Source: Saccopteryx bilineata (Eukaryota > Chordata > Mammalia > Chiroptera > Emballonuridae). From it: a stretch of DNA of 64,000 nt. This document shows positions 1 to 11,530 of the stretch, piece by piece. The position numbers and the translations under genes were made by a program. The stretch spans positions 86,398,740 through 86,462,739 of the forward strand of contig NC_089491.1 in the NCBI RefSeq assembly GCF_036850765.1. The letters run 5' to 3'. The notes below the pieces were generated by a model. That model did no database searches. It was not told where the DNA came from and saw only the letters and a list, made by a program, of their open reading frames with translations. Numbering within the stretch: the first letter of the stretch is position 1; the number at the start of each line of letters is the position of its first letter.

Positions 1-470
1 ACATTCACACATGTCCTGGACTTGAGAATATTTCTTTTCTAACAGAGTTGAGACTTCTGGAAATCAAAACCAGGAAGGCAGTTTATTTAGAGGCAACTTC
101 TTTTTGATCCAGCACACTGTGACTCTCCCTTCATTAGTGGTTCACAGGCTGTGTCATCTTTCAGAATCATGTGCAAGCTTGACTGAACACAGATTGTGGG
201 CTCTACCAACAGAATGCTTGATTCAGTAGATTGTGGGTGGGGATTGAGATTTAACTTTTCTAACAAGGTCCCAGTTGAAGCCAGTGCAGCTGTTGCAGTA
301 TTCTCACTTTAAGAAATGCCATCCTAAGGTAAGAGAAAGAAAATAATTTGACTATGAACAGACTTTGTGGTGAGGCAAATACATCACAAGAAAAAATAAA
401 AATAAAAAGAATAAATAATTATCTCAATACCTTATTTTGCTAAGGATTTTAAGTCAGACAAAAAAGTATT
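1..470. other. Sequence with no recognised feature
   Basis: Moderately AT-rich DNA. I see no gene, no SINE head and no LINE motif. Short open frames here look random. Confidence 0.5.
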
Positions 471-474
471 AAAA

Positions 475-620
475 TCCTGACACTGAAGTATACTTGGACA
501 ATTAACTTACAGAACCTTGTTTTTCTTATCTCTAAATTGATTAATAACGGCTTCCTAGTAGAGCAGTTGTGAGTATTCAATAAGATTAGTGAAGAACCTG
601 GCATATTTAGAAAATGCCAA
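475..620 (+). repeat. MIR-like ancient SINE remnant
   Basis: The order of short blocks follows the MIR core: a pattern like 'aattaacttacagaacct', then 'tttttcttatctctaaa', then a 'gcagttgtgagtattcaataaga' type block and 'acctggcatat'. It is strongly diverged with no intact ends. This is recognition by eye only. Confidence 0.4.
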
Positions 621-689
621 TTACCCTTTTCACTTTTACAGATCTTTCTGGGATATTGGAGTAGAAATGGAAGCAGCACAAGTTTTAGA

Positions 690-830
690 GTAAGACATGC
701 TGAGGTTCAAATTTTTGATCTATTATAGATTGACCAATTGATGTTTAATAAATTATTTAACCTCTGAGTCCAAGATTTCTTGTCTGTAAAATGGTGCTAG
801 GAGGATAAAATTAGGCAGGCTTGGAAAAGA
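690..830 (+). repeat. Second MIR-like remnant
   Basis: It contains 'ggttcaaat', 'aattatttaacctctgag' and 'cttgtctgtaaaatggt', the ordered landmarks of the MIR 5' and central region. It lies 70 bases after the previous remnant in the same orientation. The two could be separate insertions or one broken element. Confidence 0.45.
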
Positions 831-1340
831 AGTCAGAGCTGTATTTTGCCAGAACTAGACACTCCATCAACATATGCTCTTGTACCCTAAATTGCTAGAG
901 ACAATGTATTAGTCAAAAGTAAGTATTCTTTGCGTAGAATGGGAACAAAACCTTTGGGTTTGTTGCTATGATGCTTGGAAAACAATTTAATTTGGGGGGA
1001 TTTTCCCCAGTCAGCAGTATTTTTATGAGAAATTTAAGAAAAATTTTGTATTCATTTAATCCCTCATTTTTTCTAATGAATAACCATAATAGCAATATTG
1101 ACTGAAATGAATATCATCCTCCAAAAAAAAGAAATAGGTAAAATCTTATTTATTTCAGAAATATATTCAGAAATCTTAATTATCTTTGTAATGTGTTTAG
1201 AAAATTTGATTTAGTCTCTTAAAAAAAGAATGAATAATTCTGAATATCTTCAAACAGTGACTGAATCTCTTTGTAAGATTTTTTTGTATTATTTTGGTTA
1301 AAATATACATAACAAGATTAATCAATTTAAATGTTTAAGA

Positions 1341-1675
1341 GGCCCTGGCCTGTTGGCTAAGTGGATAGAGCATCGGCCCAGCATGTGAATGTTCTAGATT
1401 GGATCCCTGCTCAGGGCACACAGGAAAAGTGACTATCTGATCTCTCTTCCCCTTCTCTCTCTCTTGCCCTCTCACATACAGTGGCTCAATTGGTTTGAGC
1501 TTTGACCTTGGTTCTGAGAGTAGCTCTGTGGAGCACATCAGCCTCAGGCACTTAAAATAGCAACAACCTCAGACAGAGGTTGCCAGGTGGATCCCAGTTG
1601 AGGTGCATGTGTGAGTCTGTCTCACTACCTACCCTCCTCTCACTTAAAATAAATAAATGAATAAATAAATAAATG
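1341..1675 (+). mobile_element. Older VES-type tRNA-derived SINE
   Basis: The head 'ggccctggcctgttggctaa' is the bat VES head. A C/T-rich block follows, then a 'ggtggatcccagttgagg' segment and an (AAAT)n tail near 1650-1675. Divergence from the young copies elsewhere, and an extra 'cttaaaatagcaacaacctcag' type insert, suggest an older subfamily. I could not define a target-site duplication. Confidence 0.75.
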
Positions 1676-1879
1676 CTTATGCATACAATCAATGGCAGAC
1701 ATCATCAGTTAAAATTTAATATGACAGAAAAGAAACTAAAATTTTAGAAGTTTTATTAAGGAATATATATATTTCATGGTATAATTATTTTTTAAATTTT
1801 TTTTTAAAACAAAACCACCAGATATAAACCATATAGACAACATCTGCTAAGATTGATAAGTTTAAAATTAAGATTGTGT

Positions 1880-2259
1880 GGCCCTGGCCGGTTGGCTCAG
1901 TGGCAGAGCATTGGCCTGGTGTGCAGGAGTCCCGGGTTCGATTCCCGGCCAGGTCACACAGGAGAAGCGCCCATCTGCTTCTCCACCCTTCCCCCTCCTT
2001 CCTCTCTGTCTCTCTCTTCTTCTCCCGCAGCCAAGGCTCCATTGGAGGAAAGTTGGCCCTGGGTGCTGGGGATGGCTCTATGGCCTCTGCCTCAGGTGCT
2101 AGAATGGCTCTGGTTTCAACAGAGCAATGCCCCGGATGGGCAGGGCATCGCCCCCTGGTGGGCATGCTGGGTGGATCCCGGTCGGGCACATGCGGGAGTC
2201 TGTCTGACTGCCTCCCTCTTTCCAACTTCATAAAAATACAAAAAAAAAAAAAAAAAGAA
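1880..2259 (+). mobile_element. VES-type SINE, nearly complete
   Basis: It has a tRNA-like head from 1880, a B-box-like 'gggttcgattcc' near 1935, a pyrimidine-rich middle, a 'ccccggatgggcagggcatcgcccc' type body, and poly(A) at 2241-2256. AGATTGT occurs just before (1871-1877) and just after (2260-2266) and is probably the target-site duplication. Open frames across it are SINE artefacts. Confidence 0.9.
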
Positions 2260-2269
2260 AGATTGTCTT

Positions 2270-2840
2270 TCCACATAAAAAACTCAGAAATGGCATAAAA
2301 AGTAAGTTACAATCTTACTTTTTTTTTGCCAAAAAAAAGTTATGGCAACTTATAATTTTACTATTCAGAATGTATGAAGTACCTGGTTAAAACTGTAAGA
2401 AAAAAGAAAACATCACACTAAAACAGTAGCAAAGATAATAAACAGGTAAATCAGTAAAGAAAAAGTATAAATCTTGAATATGCTTATGAGGAAATATTCA
2501 ACTTTATTAATAATCAGGCAAGTATAAGTGAAAACCATATAAAATAATACTTAATTGGCAAAAAATTACAAAAATAGAACAATACCAGTTTTTTTTCAAG
2601 GCTGGAGACACTCTCATAGAGTGCAAGTGAAAGGGGTACAAAATTGATCAAAATCTGCACACAAACTGTTTGATTCTCTAATAAATTTGAATACATACAT
2701 ACTCTAGATTGCTATGTTAGAATATAATCTTGTTTGAAATACCAAGATAGTAAATAATACAACCACCACCCAACAAGCAACTAAATAAATTATGCTATAT
2801 CATACAATAGTATAATTTAGATTTCAAAATCATAAAATTG
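2270..2840. other. AT-rich sequence, nothing recognised
   Basis: There is no coding potential and no repeat I can name. Confidence 0.45.
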
Positions 2841-4005
2841 AATAGATACAGTCATGCCATCTACAAAAAGTAATACCTATTCTTCTTTCCAAGTATGAAT
2901 GCCTTTTATTTCTTTTTCTTGCCTGATTGTGCTGGCTAAAGATTCCAGAACTATGTTAAATAGGAGTGAAGAGAGTGAGCAACCTTGTCTTGTCCCTGAT
3001 TTTAGAGGAAAAGCCTTCATTGTTTCAACATTTAGTATGATAGTGGCTGCTGGGTTGTCATATATGGCCTTTATTATGTTGAGGTAATTAATTTTCTTCT
3101 ATACCCATTTTAATAAATTTTTAAACATAAATGAATGTTGTATGTACTGAATGCCTTTTTTGCATCTATTGAAGGGATCATATGATCTTTGTCCTTTGTT
3201 TTGTTGATGTGGTGTGTTATGTTGATTGAATTACGTATGTTGAACCATCATTGTGCTCCTGGAATGAATCATACTTGATCATGATGTATTATTTTTTTTA
3301 ATGTATTATGTTCGATTTACTAGTATTTTGTTTAGGATTTTTGCATTCGTATTTATTAGAGATATTGGTCTGTAGTTTTCTTTTTTTGTATTGTCCTTGT
3401 CAGGTTTTGGTTTCATTATTATGTTGGCATCATAAAATGTGCTTGAGAGTATTGTTTCTTCTACATTTTTTGGAAGATTTTGAGAAGGATAGGTATCAAA
3501 TATTCTTTGAATGTTTGTTAGAATTCACTAATGTAGCCATCTCTTCCTGGACTTTTATTTTTGGTGAAGTATTTTATAGTTGTTTCTATTTCCTTACTGC
3601 TTATGGGTCTATTTAGGTTTTCCACTTCTTTATGACTAAGTCTAGAAATGTTGCATAGTTCTAGGCACTTATTCATTTCTTTTAGATTGTTAAAATTGGT
3701 GGCATACAACCTTTCATAATATTCTAATATGATCCTTTGTATATCTATGATGTCAGAGGTCATTTTTTCTCTTTTATTTTGGATTTGGTATATATGAGTT
3801 ATTTCTATTTTTCCTTGGTGAGTTTAACCAGGGGTTTGCCAATTTTACTGATCTTTTTAATAAACCAGCTCTTTGTTTTATTAATTTTTATACTTTTCTT
3901 GTTTTCTATTTAATTTAGTTATGCTCTAATTTTTACTATTTCTTCTGTATACTTTGAGTTGCCTTTCTTTTTCTTTTTTTACTTCTTTCATATGGGTGTT
4001 AGGTT
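2840..4005 (-). pseudogene. L1 ORF2 fragment, inverted 5' half of a twin-primed L1
   Basis: Read on the minus strand, this is decayed L1 ORF2 reverse-transcriptase sequence. The complement of the 'catctgcaaa' (FADD) region is near 2850, and the segment equivalent to 'NRPIS..EIE.TIK...KNKSPGRDGY' falls within 3518-3763. Many stops and frameshifts are present. It abuts plus-strand L1 3' sequence at about 4006, and the ORF2 stretch between the two halves is missing. That arrangement is the usual product of twin priming with a junction deletion. Confidence 0.8.
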
Positions 4006-4660
4006 GTTACTGCTGAAGGGAATGTAAACTGGTACACCTATTTTGACAGAAAGTATGGTGTCCTCTCAAAAAATTAAGAATAGAACTACCATATGACTTA
4101 ATAATCCCTCTACTGGGAATCCAAAAAACTCGAAAACATTGGTACATAAAGACATGTATACCCTCATGTTCATTACAACATTATTCAATGTGGCCAAGAC
4201 ATGGTAATAGTCAAAGTGTCCCTCAATAGAATATTGGATAAAGAAGATGTGGTACATATATACAATGGAATACTTCTCAGCCATAAGAAATGATGACATA
4301 TTGACATTTACAACATGGATAGACCTTGAGAACATTATACTGAGTGAAATAAGTAAATCAGAAAAATCTAAGAACTGGATGATATCACACATAGGCAGGA
4401 TATAAAACTAAGACTCATGGACACAGATAAAAATGAAGTGATTACTAGGTGGAAGGAGTTTGGGGGAAGGGAGTGAAAGAAAAGGAGTAAAAGGGACAAA
4501 TATATGGTGATGAAAAATGATTTTATTTTGGGTGCTGGGTATACAATATAATCAACACTTAAAATACTATAGAAATGTTTACCTGAAACCTATGTAGTCT
4601 TATTAATCCATGTCACCCCATTAAATTTAATTTTCTAAATAAAAATTTAAAAAATTTGAA
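4006..4660 (+). mobile_element. L1 3' end (ORF2 tail and 3' UTR), forward half of the same insertion
   Basis: It resembles the last ~130 codons of L1 ORF2 ('tacaatggaatacttctcagcc' near 4261), then a 3' UTR ending 'gtcaccccattaaattt' with an A-rich tail. The ORF2 tail and 3' UTR resemble the L1-A lineage at 16.3-24.1 kb. Orientation is opposite to 2840-4005. Confidence 0.8.
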
Positions 4661-5860
4661 CAGAATAGAAAGCTTTAAATATAGTTTGATATTATTTATA
4701 AAAACATTAGAAAGAGAACAAATTGAATGACATGTTGCTTACTTGTATATTTACAGTTGATAAAGATATAAAGTAAATCAAATACTAGGGTAAGAAATCA
4801 AGAGAGTGGTTATCATCCCCTGGTGTGATTAAAAGAGTAATATCATCACGGAGGGAAATCCATGGAGCTTCTCATATATGGGTCAAGTTTTATTTTTAAG
4901 TTTTTGGTAGGTACATAGGTAGTTCCTTTTATTATTATTTCTTAAACTTTACATGTATATTACTATATATTTAATACTTTTGGAACATTTTCTTTATAAA
5001 ACATAAAAGGAAATAGAAGAAATATTAGAAAATATATACATTCCAGTTAGCCTTATTGCATTAAGGAAATTAATTTCAAATTGTGTTTTCAACATCTAAT
5101 ATTCTTTTAGGGCACTAGAATAAAAAAGAGTTTGATGACCACATTTACGCTTCCCCACTTCCCTTCCAATATCCTGCTCTTCCTGATGGATTACCTACAG
5201 CACCTCTTTTCTTGTAGAAACTGGAATAATCAGTTTGTTTCTTTTGAATAGCAGTTTATCATTTTCATTGATTTTCTTTCTCTGTGTAAAATATTCTTTG
5301 ATTTCTTATGTCACTTTACTTTTTTCTTCAAGCTATCCATCTTTTCACAGGCCTCATAACCTCTGGGGGCTCCTGTTCTTCATCTGCTAACCTGTCTGAG
5401 AGGAAAAATCCTTCCAAGACTGCTGAGGCGGTTTTCTCTTCATCATCCCGACTTTGTGTATTCTACATTTTCAATGGCTTCCATCTTATGTAGTTGACTC
5501 CCTTTCTTTCTTGTTCCTGTTTGTCATGACAGGAAATATACAAAGGATATATGCAATAAGTAATTTTCTTGCTGAACTGCTGTGGACAGTGACGGGGACT
5601 CTTATACGGAGTACTTACGCTGTTAGTGGCAGGAATATTTAAGAGAGCATTATTCTGGGAACATGTATTATACTTTTTTTCAGAGGGAATTATTGGGCAT
5701 GCAAACTTTACTGACAAAAAAGACCATACTATTTCCCACCAATCAGGTTAAACAATGCCAGTGATTACAAATAATCCAAATAATTAATATGATTACAACT
5801 TTCCTATGTACCCGCTATGTAGTATTGATCTGATTATGATAGACAAACATCCAAATTGAA
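4661..5860. other. Sequence with no recognised feature
   Basis: AT-rich, with a slightly less AT-rich patch at 5140-5480. Small open frames lack any family resemblance. Confidence 0.45.
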
Positions 5861-5865
5861 ATTAA

Positions 5866-5968
5866 TAATACTAATAAGAAGAAAGATAAGAATAAAAGGA
5901 AGAGAAAGAACAAAAGAAGAAGATTATAAGGAGAAGAAAAGATTAGAAGAAGAGAAAGACTATGAAAA
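5866..5968 (+). repeat. Purine-rich (GAA/GAAA) low-complexity tract
   Basis: About 100 bases that are almost all A and G, made of irregular AAGA, GAAG and AGAA units. It could be the decayed tail of an old retroposon. Confidence 0.75.
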
Positions 5969-6229
5969 GAGAGGAATGAGTCCCCTTTGATATTTTCTGT
6001 TACTTGTTATTTGTAAAACTTAATCAGGAAATAAAATTCTAGAGGAAGACAGAATGGAAACATTTTCATTTATTGTCTGTCTAAGGAAAATGCACTTATA
6101 TATACCTCAGTTTTTTCACCCGCTCCGTCAAAGCTAAGAAACTATACCACGTAAAAAAATTTAAATTGACCACTTAGAACAAGTTTAAAACAAAGCACTG
6201 ACCTAAAATGTGTCATAATTTTTAAAACA

Positions 6230-6260
6230 GTGCTCACTTCAGCAGCACATATACTAAAAT
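6230..6260 (+). pseudogene. Truncated U6 snRNA copy (first ~31 nt only)
   Basis: The 31 bases match the 5' end of vertebrate U6 snRNA (GTGCTCGCTTCGGCAGCACA and on to CTAAAAT), with two G-to-A differences at CpG-like or G positions. The match stops abruptly before the U6 internal region, so this is a non-functional fragment. Upstream I see no PSE or TATA arrangement of a U6 promoter. U6 5' ends are known to be copied by the L1 machinery. Confidence 0.7.
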
Positions 6261-6584
6261 AAAATAACTTTATTCTTAATTTTTGTTAAAATCAGGAAAT
6301 GTATAAGATGAAAAAAGGAACATTTAAACCTGAAATTGTATTATAAGTGATAATATATGATTGTTTCTATGTTACATAATGTTCATATATATCCAAATAT
6401 ATATAACCAATAACTTAACTGATCTATATTATTTAAATAAACATTTAAATATATATGAACACATATCATGTAACTGTATCCTCAGCACATAAATAAGAAT
6501 ATAGGTATAACAATAATTCTTTGCCTATAGAAGTCTAATTTATTGTTATTATGAACAATGCTAAAGTGAAAAACTTACATATAT

Positions 6585-7127
6585 TTTTGCAATATGTGTT
6601 CCATATATTTGAAGTATGTCATTGGTATTTTAATTGGTATTGCATTGAATTTATAAATTGCTTTGGGTAGTATAGACATTTTAATGATGTTTATTCTTCT
6701 TAACCATGAGTATGGTATATACTTCCACTTGTTTGTATCTTCCTTGATTTCTTTTATCAATGTTTTGTAATTTTCCAAGTACAAGTCTTTAACATCCTTG
6801 GTTAAATTTACTCCTATGTACTTTATTTTCTTTGTTGCAATAGTGAAGGAGATTATTTCCTTAATTTCTCTTTCTGACAGTTCATTGTTGGTATATAAAA
6901 ATGTCTCTGATTTCTGTGTATTAATTTTATACCCTGCCACATTGCTGAATTCATTTAACAGGTCCAGTAGTTTTTATACTGAAACTGTAGGATTTTCTAT
7001 ATACAGCATCATATCATCTGCAAATAATAATGATAGTTTTATTTCTTCTTTCCAATTTGGATGCCTTTTATTTCTTCTTCTTGTCTGATTGCTGTAGCTA
7101 GGACTTCCAGCACTATGTTGAATAACA
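6585..7127 (-). pseudogene. L1 ORF2 fragment, inverted 5' half of a twin-primed L1
   Basis: The minus strand gives decayed ORF2 from the LSLLFADDM reverse-transcriptase motif region down to the IPMTYFK block. It is closer to L1-B than to L1-A. It joins plus-strand ORF2 sequence at about 7128 with almost no ORF2 residues lost between the halves. The flank AAACTTACATATAT (6571-6584) recurs with one change after the 3' tail (8542-8555), so both halves form one insertion. Confidence 0.85.
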
Positions 7128-8541
7128 CAAAAAGCCTCAGTCTTCTTGAAAAAGAATAAAGTGGGAGATTTCACACTTCCTGATATCAAATTATACTACA
7201 AGGCCATTGTACTCAAAACAGCTTGGTAATGGCATAAGAACAGGCATATAGATCAATGAAACAGAACAGAGAATCCAGAAATAAACTCATGCCTTTATGG
7301 ACAATTGATATTTGGCAAAGGAGGTAAGAACATACAATGGAGTAAAGACAGTCTCTTTAACAAATGGTGTTGGGAAAACTGGACAGCTACCTGCAAAAAA
7401 ATGAAACTAGACCACCAACTTACACCATTCACAAAAATAAACTGAAAATGGATAAAAGATTTAAATGTAAGTTGTGAAACCATAAGCATCTTAGAAGAAA
7501 ACATAGGCAGTAAGCTCACCAACATCTCTCGCAGCAATATATTTGCTGATTTATCTTCACGGGCAAGTGAAATAAAAGACAGGATAAACAAATGGGACTA
7601 TATCAAACTAAAAAGCTTTTGTACAGCTAGAGACAATACGAACAGAATAAAAAGACAAACCAAACAATGGGAGAACATATTCGACAATACGTCTGATAAG
7701 GGGTTAATAACCAAAATTTATAAAGAACTTGTAACACTCAACACCAGGAAGACAAACAATCCAATCAAGAAATGGGCAAAAGAGATGAATAGACACTTCT
7801 CCGAAGAGGAAACACAAATGGCTAATGGACAGAAAAAAAAATGTTCAACATCACTAATCATTAGAGAAATGCAAATTAAAACCACAATGAGATGATACCA
7901 CCTCCCACAGTCAGAATGGCACTCATCAACAAAACAACACAGAATAAGTGCTGGCGAGGATGTGGAGAAAAGAGAACTCTTCTGCATAGCTGGTGGGAAT
8001 GCAGACTGGTGCAACCACTGTGGAAAACAGTGTGGAGATTCCTCAAAAAAATTAAAAATGGAACTGCCTTTTGACCCAGCCATCCCACTTTTAGGAGTAT
8101 ATCCCAAGAACACCATATCACTGATTCAAAAATGAAATGCACCCCCAAGTTTATGGCAGCATTGTTCATAATAACGAAGATCTGGAACCAGACTAAGTGT
8201 CCATCAGTCGACGAATGGATTAAAAAGCCATGGTACATATATACAATGGAATAATATGAGGTCATGAAAAATGGAAATCTTACCTTTTGCAACAACATGG
8301 ATGGAACTGGAAACTATTATGTTAAGTGAAATAAGCTAGGCAGAGAAAAACATAACGTATGACCTCACTCATTTGAGGAATCCAAGGAACAATGTGAACT
8401 GAGGAACAGAATTAAATCTGAAGGGAAGGAGGAAGGAACTGTCTGGAGGGGGGAAAGAGATATATTGAGGAGAGTATGGGGGAGGGAGGATGCAATCGAG
8501 GTGACACTAGAATCTATGTAAACACAATAAATTAAATAAAG
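7128..8541 (+). mobile_element. L1 3' part (ORF2 C-terminal third and 3' UTR), forward half
   Basis: It follows L1-B ORF2 from the '[17 protein letters not shown]' region through the Cys-rich end ('ctggcgaggatgtgg' near 7953), with stops and frameshifts. The 3' UTR (about 8350-8541) has a G/A-rich block and an AATAAATTAAATAAAG tail, and differs from the 3' UTRs of both full-length L1s in this window. Confidence 0.85.
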
Positions 8542-8555
8542 AAAATTTACATATA

Positions 8556-8975
8556 TACCTATACTCTTAGTCATAGTTTTCTGTATATATTCTAATAAGA
8601 AACATTATTAAAATCAATGTATGTAAACTTTGTATAGATATATTTTTGTAATTAGCCCCCTAGAAATTTAATATCAATTTAAATTCTCCTTAATGATTTT
8701 TGAATGATTGTTTGCACAACCTTAGATACTAGATTATATTAATCTTTTCACCATGCCGATCTGATAAATATAAATGTAAGATATTTTGTATTTTAGTAAA
8801 TTTCTTAAAATAATACTCCAGTTTAAAATCTGTTTTAGGTGGAATTTTTCAGGAAACAAACATTAAGATGTAGACTTGTATGCAGGAAGTCTATTAAGAA
8901 ATGTACAGAAACATTTATAAGAGATTGGGTACATCTAAACAGAGGGAGATTTTCTTATTTTAGAAACTATATTGT
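8556..8975. other. AT-rich sequence, nothing recognised
   Basis: There is no repeat or gene that I can support. Confidence 0.4.
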
Positions 8976-9146
8976 TATTGTCTTGGCTGGTTAGCTGAGT
9001 TGGTTGAAACATCATCATAATGCACTGGAATTGTGGGTTTGCTCCCAGTCATGGCATGTACAGGAGCGAACCAATGAATATGTGATTGGATGGAACAACA
9101 GATCCATTTTTCTCCTTCTTTTCTCTCTCTCTAAAAAAAAAAAAAC
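8976..9146 (+). mobile_element. Short old tRNA-derived SINE
   Basis: A degraded head ('cttggctggttagctgagttgg') is followed by a tRNA-like 'gggtttgctcccagtcatgg', a CT-rich stretch and poly(A) at 9134-9146. It lacks the 3' body of the long VES form, like the copies at 35.9 and 49.2 kb. Confidence 0.75.
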
Positions 9147-10180
9147 TTATTAATAATGTTATTTATGTAGTTCAAAGTTTTAACATTTGCTAATAAAACT
9201 TAGCATCTAACTATAGAGAATAATTTGATCATCCTAATTTACTGAAATCATTAAAAAAATCTTTATATTTTCTAGGAGGTATTTTTCTTAAGAAATCTAA
9301 AACTTTTCTTATTTCCTCAAAGCTATAGAATAGAGTTGAATTGAGGCTTCACTTTTCTTGAGTTAAAATTTGTATTTTAATATCGACTTTTAGAAAATGG
9401 CATATATACCTGGAAAGATGACAACAAATATTTGTCACTTTTTTTGTCACTTTTTTTTAAATAAGTGGTTTATCTGATATCATGTTCTTGATCCAGATGT
9501 GTTAATGATTTACTTTAGAGTTATTGAGAATCTGGCAGGAAACACCAAAATAAATGAATGGAAAGCTGTATTAACCATATGATTAAGATAATTAAAATTA
9601 GAGCATATGGAATAGTTATTCTTTTTTTAGTTTATGTACTTGTTAACTTTAGAAAAGCTATTGGATAAAATTAAATATATCTAGAGGTGTGAAACATTTA
9701 ACAACTTCAAAATGAAAGTATAAAAATTGGGATCAAGTTATGGAAAATTGGAAATAAGTGGAAATATAAATTTTTATTATTAACATACTACTATGCAGAA
9801 AATTATGGCTTTAGAAGCAAAAAGACTAAGAATTTTGCTAATGATTGAAAGTTATCTGAGTTTGGTATACTTACTACATGCTTGGTCTATCAAATAAGCC
9901 ATACCTATAGGTGGCTAAGTTTATTTCCTTCCCCTGTTTTTATGGCAAAACCACAATAAAGACATTTTTCAAAAGTTGACATTTCTTTAAACAACAACTA
10001 TTTTTTCACAAAATTTTAGGAACATATTATATACACTATACATATATATATGTCTATGTATGTTTGTGTCATAATGAATGACGATAAGGGCATCTAGGTT
10101 TGATAGGGACAAATGGAAGTATACTATTATAAATTTCTTATACTATTTGTGAATGATATAATTTTATTTAAAAAGAGAGT
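9147..10180. other. AT-rich sequence, nothing firm
   Basis: Very AT-rich. The last part may be an older extension of the ancient L1 that follows, but it is too decayed to claim. Confidence 0.4.
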
Positions 10181-10636
10181 GATAAATGAAAACTGTACAC
10201 TACCAACAATCAATAACAAAATAAATAGCAATAATAAAAAGGAAAGAGTTTTAGCTCATTAGTTAACAAAGGAGATTTGATAGAATCATAAAAATAATTA
10301 AAAGAAAAGGTAGAAAAGGGAACACAAACTAAATGGTACAAATATGAAATATGTAATGAGATGATAGCAATAATTAAATTGAAAGTCACATTTTGTGAGA
10401 GTGGTTAAAAAGAAAGACAACTATGCTACATATAAGAAATGCTCTTTAAATGAAAACTTGAATGGACTAAAAGTAAAATGAAAAAAAAAGAATATACAAT
10501 GCTAACTATTATTAAAACTTTTGGAACACTATACAAAGTATATTTGTAACAAAGCCTATCACAAAGGATAAAGAGCACTATTCAATAATGACAAAATGTT
10601 GATTCATCAATAGCACATGTCATAAACATCTATGAC

Positions 10637-10957
10637 TGTGGGTGGAGCACAAAGTGCATTCCTAGCAGCTGTGGCTGATGCAATGCTGTCAGAATACTCC
10701 AGTTCCCAGAACCCTCCTGGGCATACCCAGGAAAAGAGCTTGCCCACTATAAGGAAGTGACTCAGCACCAACCACGCAGCTCCCTGGTCTTTTCAGCCAT
10801 TGGCTATGAAGGACACGCTGTAACACCCTATAGGCTAAACCTGTGTATATAAGCTAGCTTACTTCCTGAATAAAGTGAATCTATGTCACTGAACCTGGTC
10901 CCCGGAATAGGTTCTTTGTATCTCCATCATCCTCACCCATGGCAGGACTTGTCTTCA
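10637..10957 (+). repeat. Solo LTR, class II (ERVK-like) endogenous retrovirus
   Basis: A 321-bp unit that begins TG and ends CA, flanked on both sides by the 6-bp duplication TATGAC (10631-10636 and 10958-10963). A TATA box (tatataa, 10846-10852) and a poly(A) signal (AATAAA, 10869-10874) lie in the expected U3-R order. A 6-bp duplication is typical of class II (betaretrovirus-like) integration. No internal retroviral sequence remains, so this is the product of LTR-LTR recombination. The element cannot encode anything. Confidence 0.85.
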
Positions 10958-11212
10958 TATGACCCTAAACCAGAGCTGCTAATACATGCATCCAAAACAG
11001 ATAAAATTCCAAGGTAAGTAGATAAATTCACAAATTTGATTTGAAAATGTAAATACTGTCTCTCAGTAGTTGAAAAAATAATTAGAAAATCAGTAAGAAT
11101 CTAGAACATTTGCAGAACACTAACTTGACCTAATTAACATTTCTAAAACATGTGAGCTAAATGTAACAGATTACAAATTCTTTACAAGAGTACATGAAAC
11201 ATTTCCCTAGAT

Positions 11213-11426
11213 CAGCGGTTCTCAACCTGTGGGTTGCAACCACAGCGAGGTTGCCTAAAGCCATCGGAAAATACATAATGCATATCAGGTATTTACATTC
11301 CGAATCATAACTGTAGTAAAATTACAGTTATGAAGTGGCCACAAAAATTATTTTTTGGTTTGGGGTCACTGCAACATGAGGAACTGTATTGCGGGGTCAT
11401 GGCATTAGAAAGGTTGAGAACCACTG
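11213..11426 (-). mobile_element. SPIN-like non-autonomous hAT element
   Basis: The ends are inverted repeats (CAGCGGTTCTCAACCTGTGG... and ...AGGTTGAGAACCACTG) exactly flanked by the 8-bp duplication CCCTAGAT (11205-11212 and 11427-11434), as expected for hAT transposition. The interior ('catcggaaaatacata', 'attacagttatgaagt', 'ggggtcactgcaacatgaggaactgtatt') matches what I know of SPIN_NA elements. At 214 bp it is internally deleted. It has no coding capacity and depended on a transposase supplied elsewhere. Orientation is arbitrary. Confidence 0.88.
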
Positions 11427-11530
11427 CCCTAGATAGAGTATATTCTGGGCTATAAACTAACACTTCGGTACAAAATTTTTGTTGCATCCACAAAAACACT
11501 TTTTCTTACCTAATTCAAGTGTGTTGACTT

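Larger units (their letters stand above)
10180..11530 (+). pseudogene. Ancient L1 ORF2 endonuclease-region fragment, split by two later insertions
   Basis: With the two insertions removed, the remnant follows the order of the L1 ORF2 endonuclease domain: 'ctatgctacatataagaaatgc' (10420s), 'ggataaagagcac' (10566), 'aaaatgt' blocks, then 'catttccctagatagagtatattctggg' across the second insertion, which matches the usual FSRIDHMLG region. It has many stops. The solo LTR at 10637-10957 and the SPIN-like element at 11213-11426 are younger than this copy. Confidence 0.55.

Noticed and set aside
1853..2298. Several overlapping frames of 74-163 codons across 1.85-2.3 kb, and similar ones at 38.0-38.7, 40.1-40.5 and 54.1-54.5 kb
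   Set aside because: They are translations of VES SINEs; the same peptides recur at each SINE.
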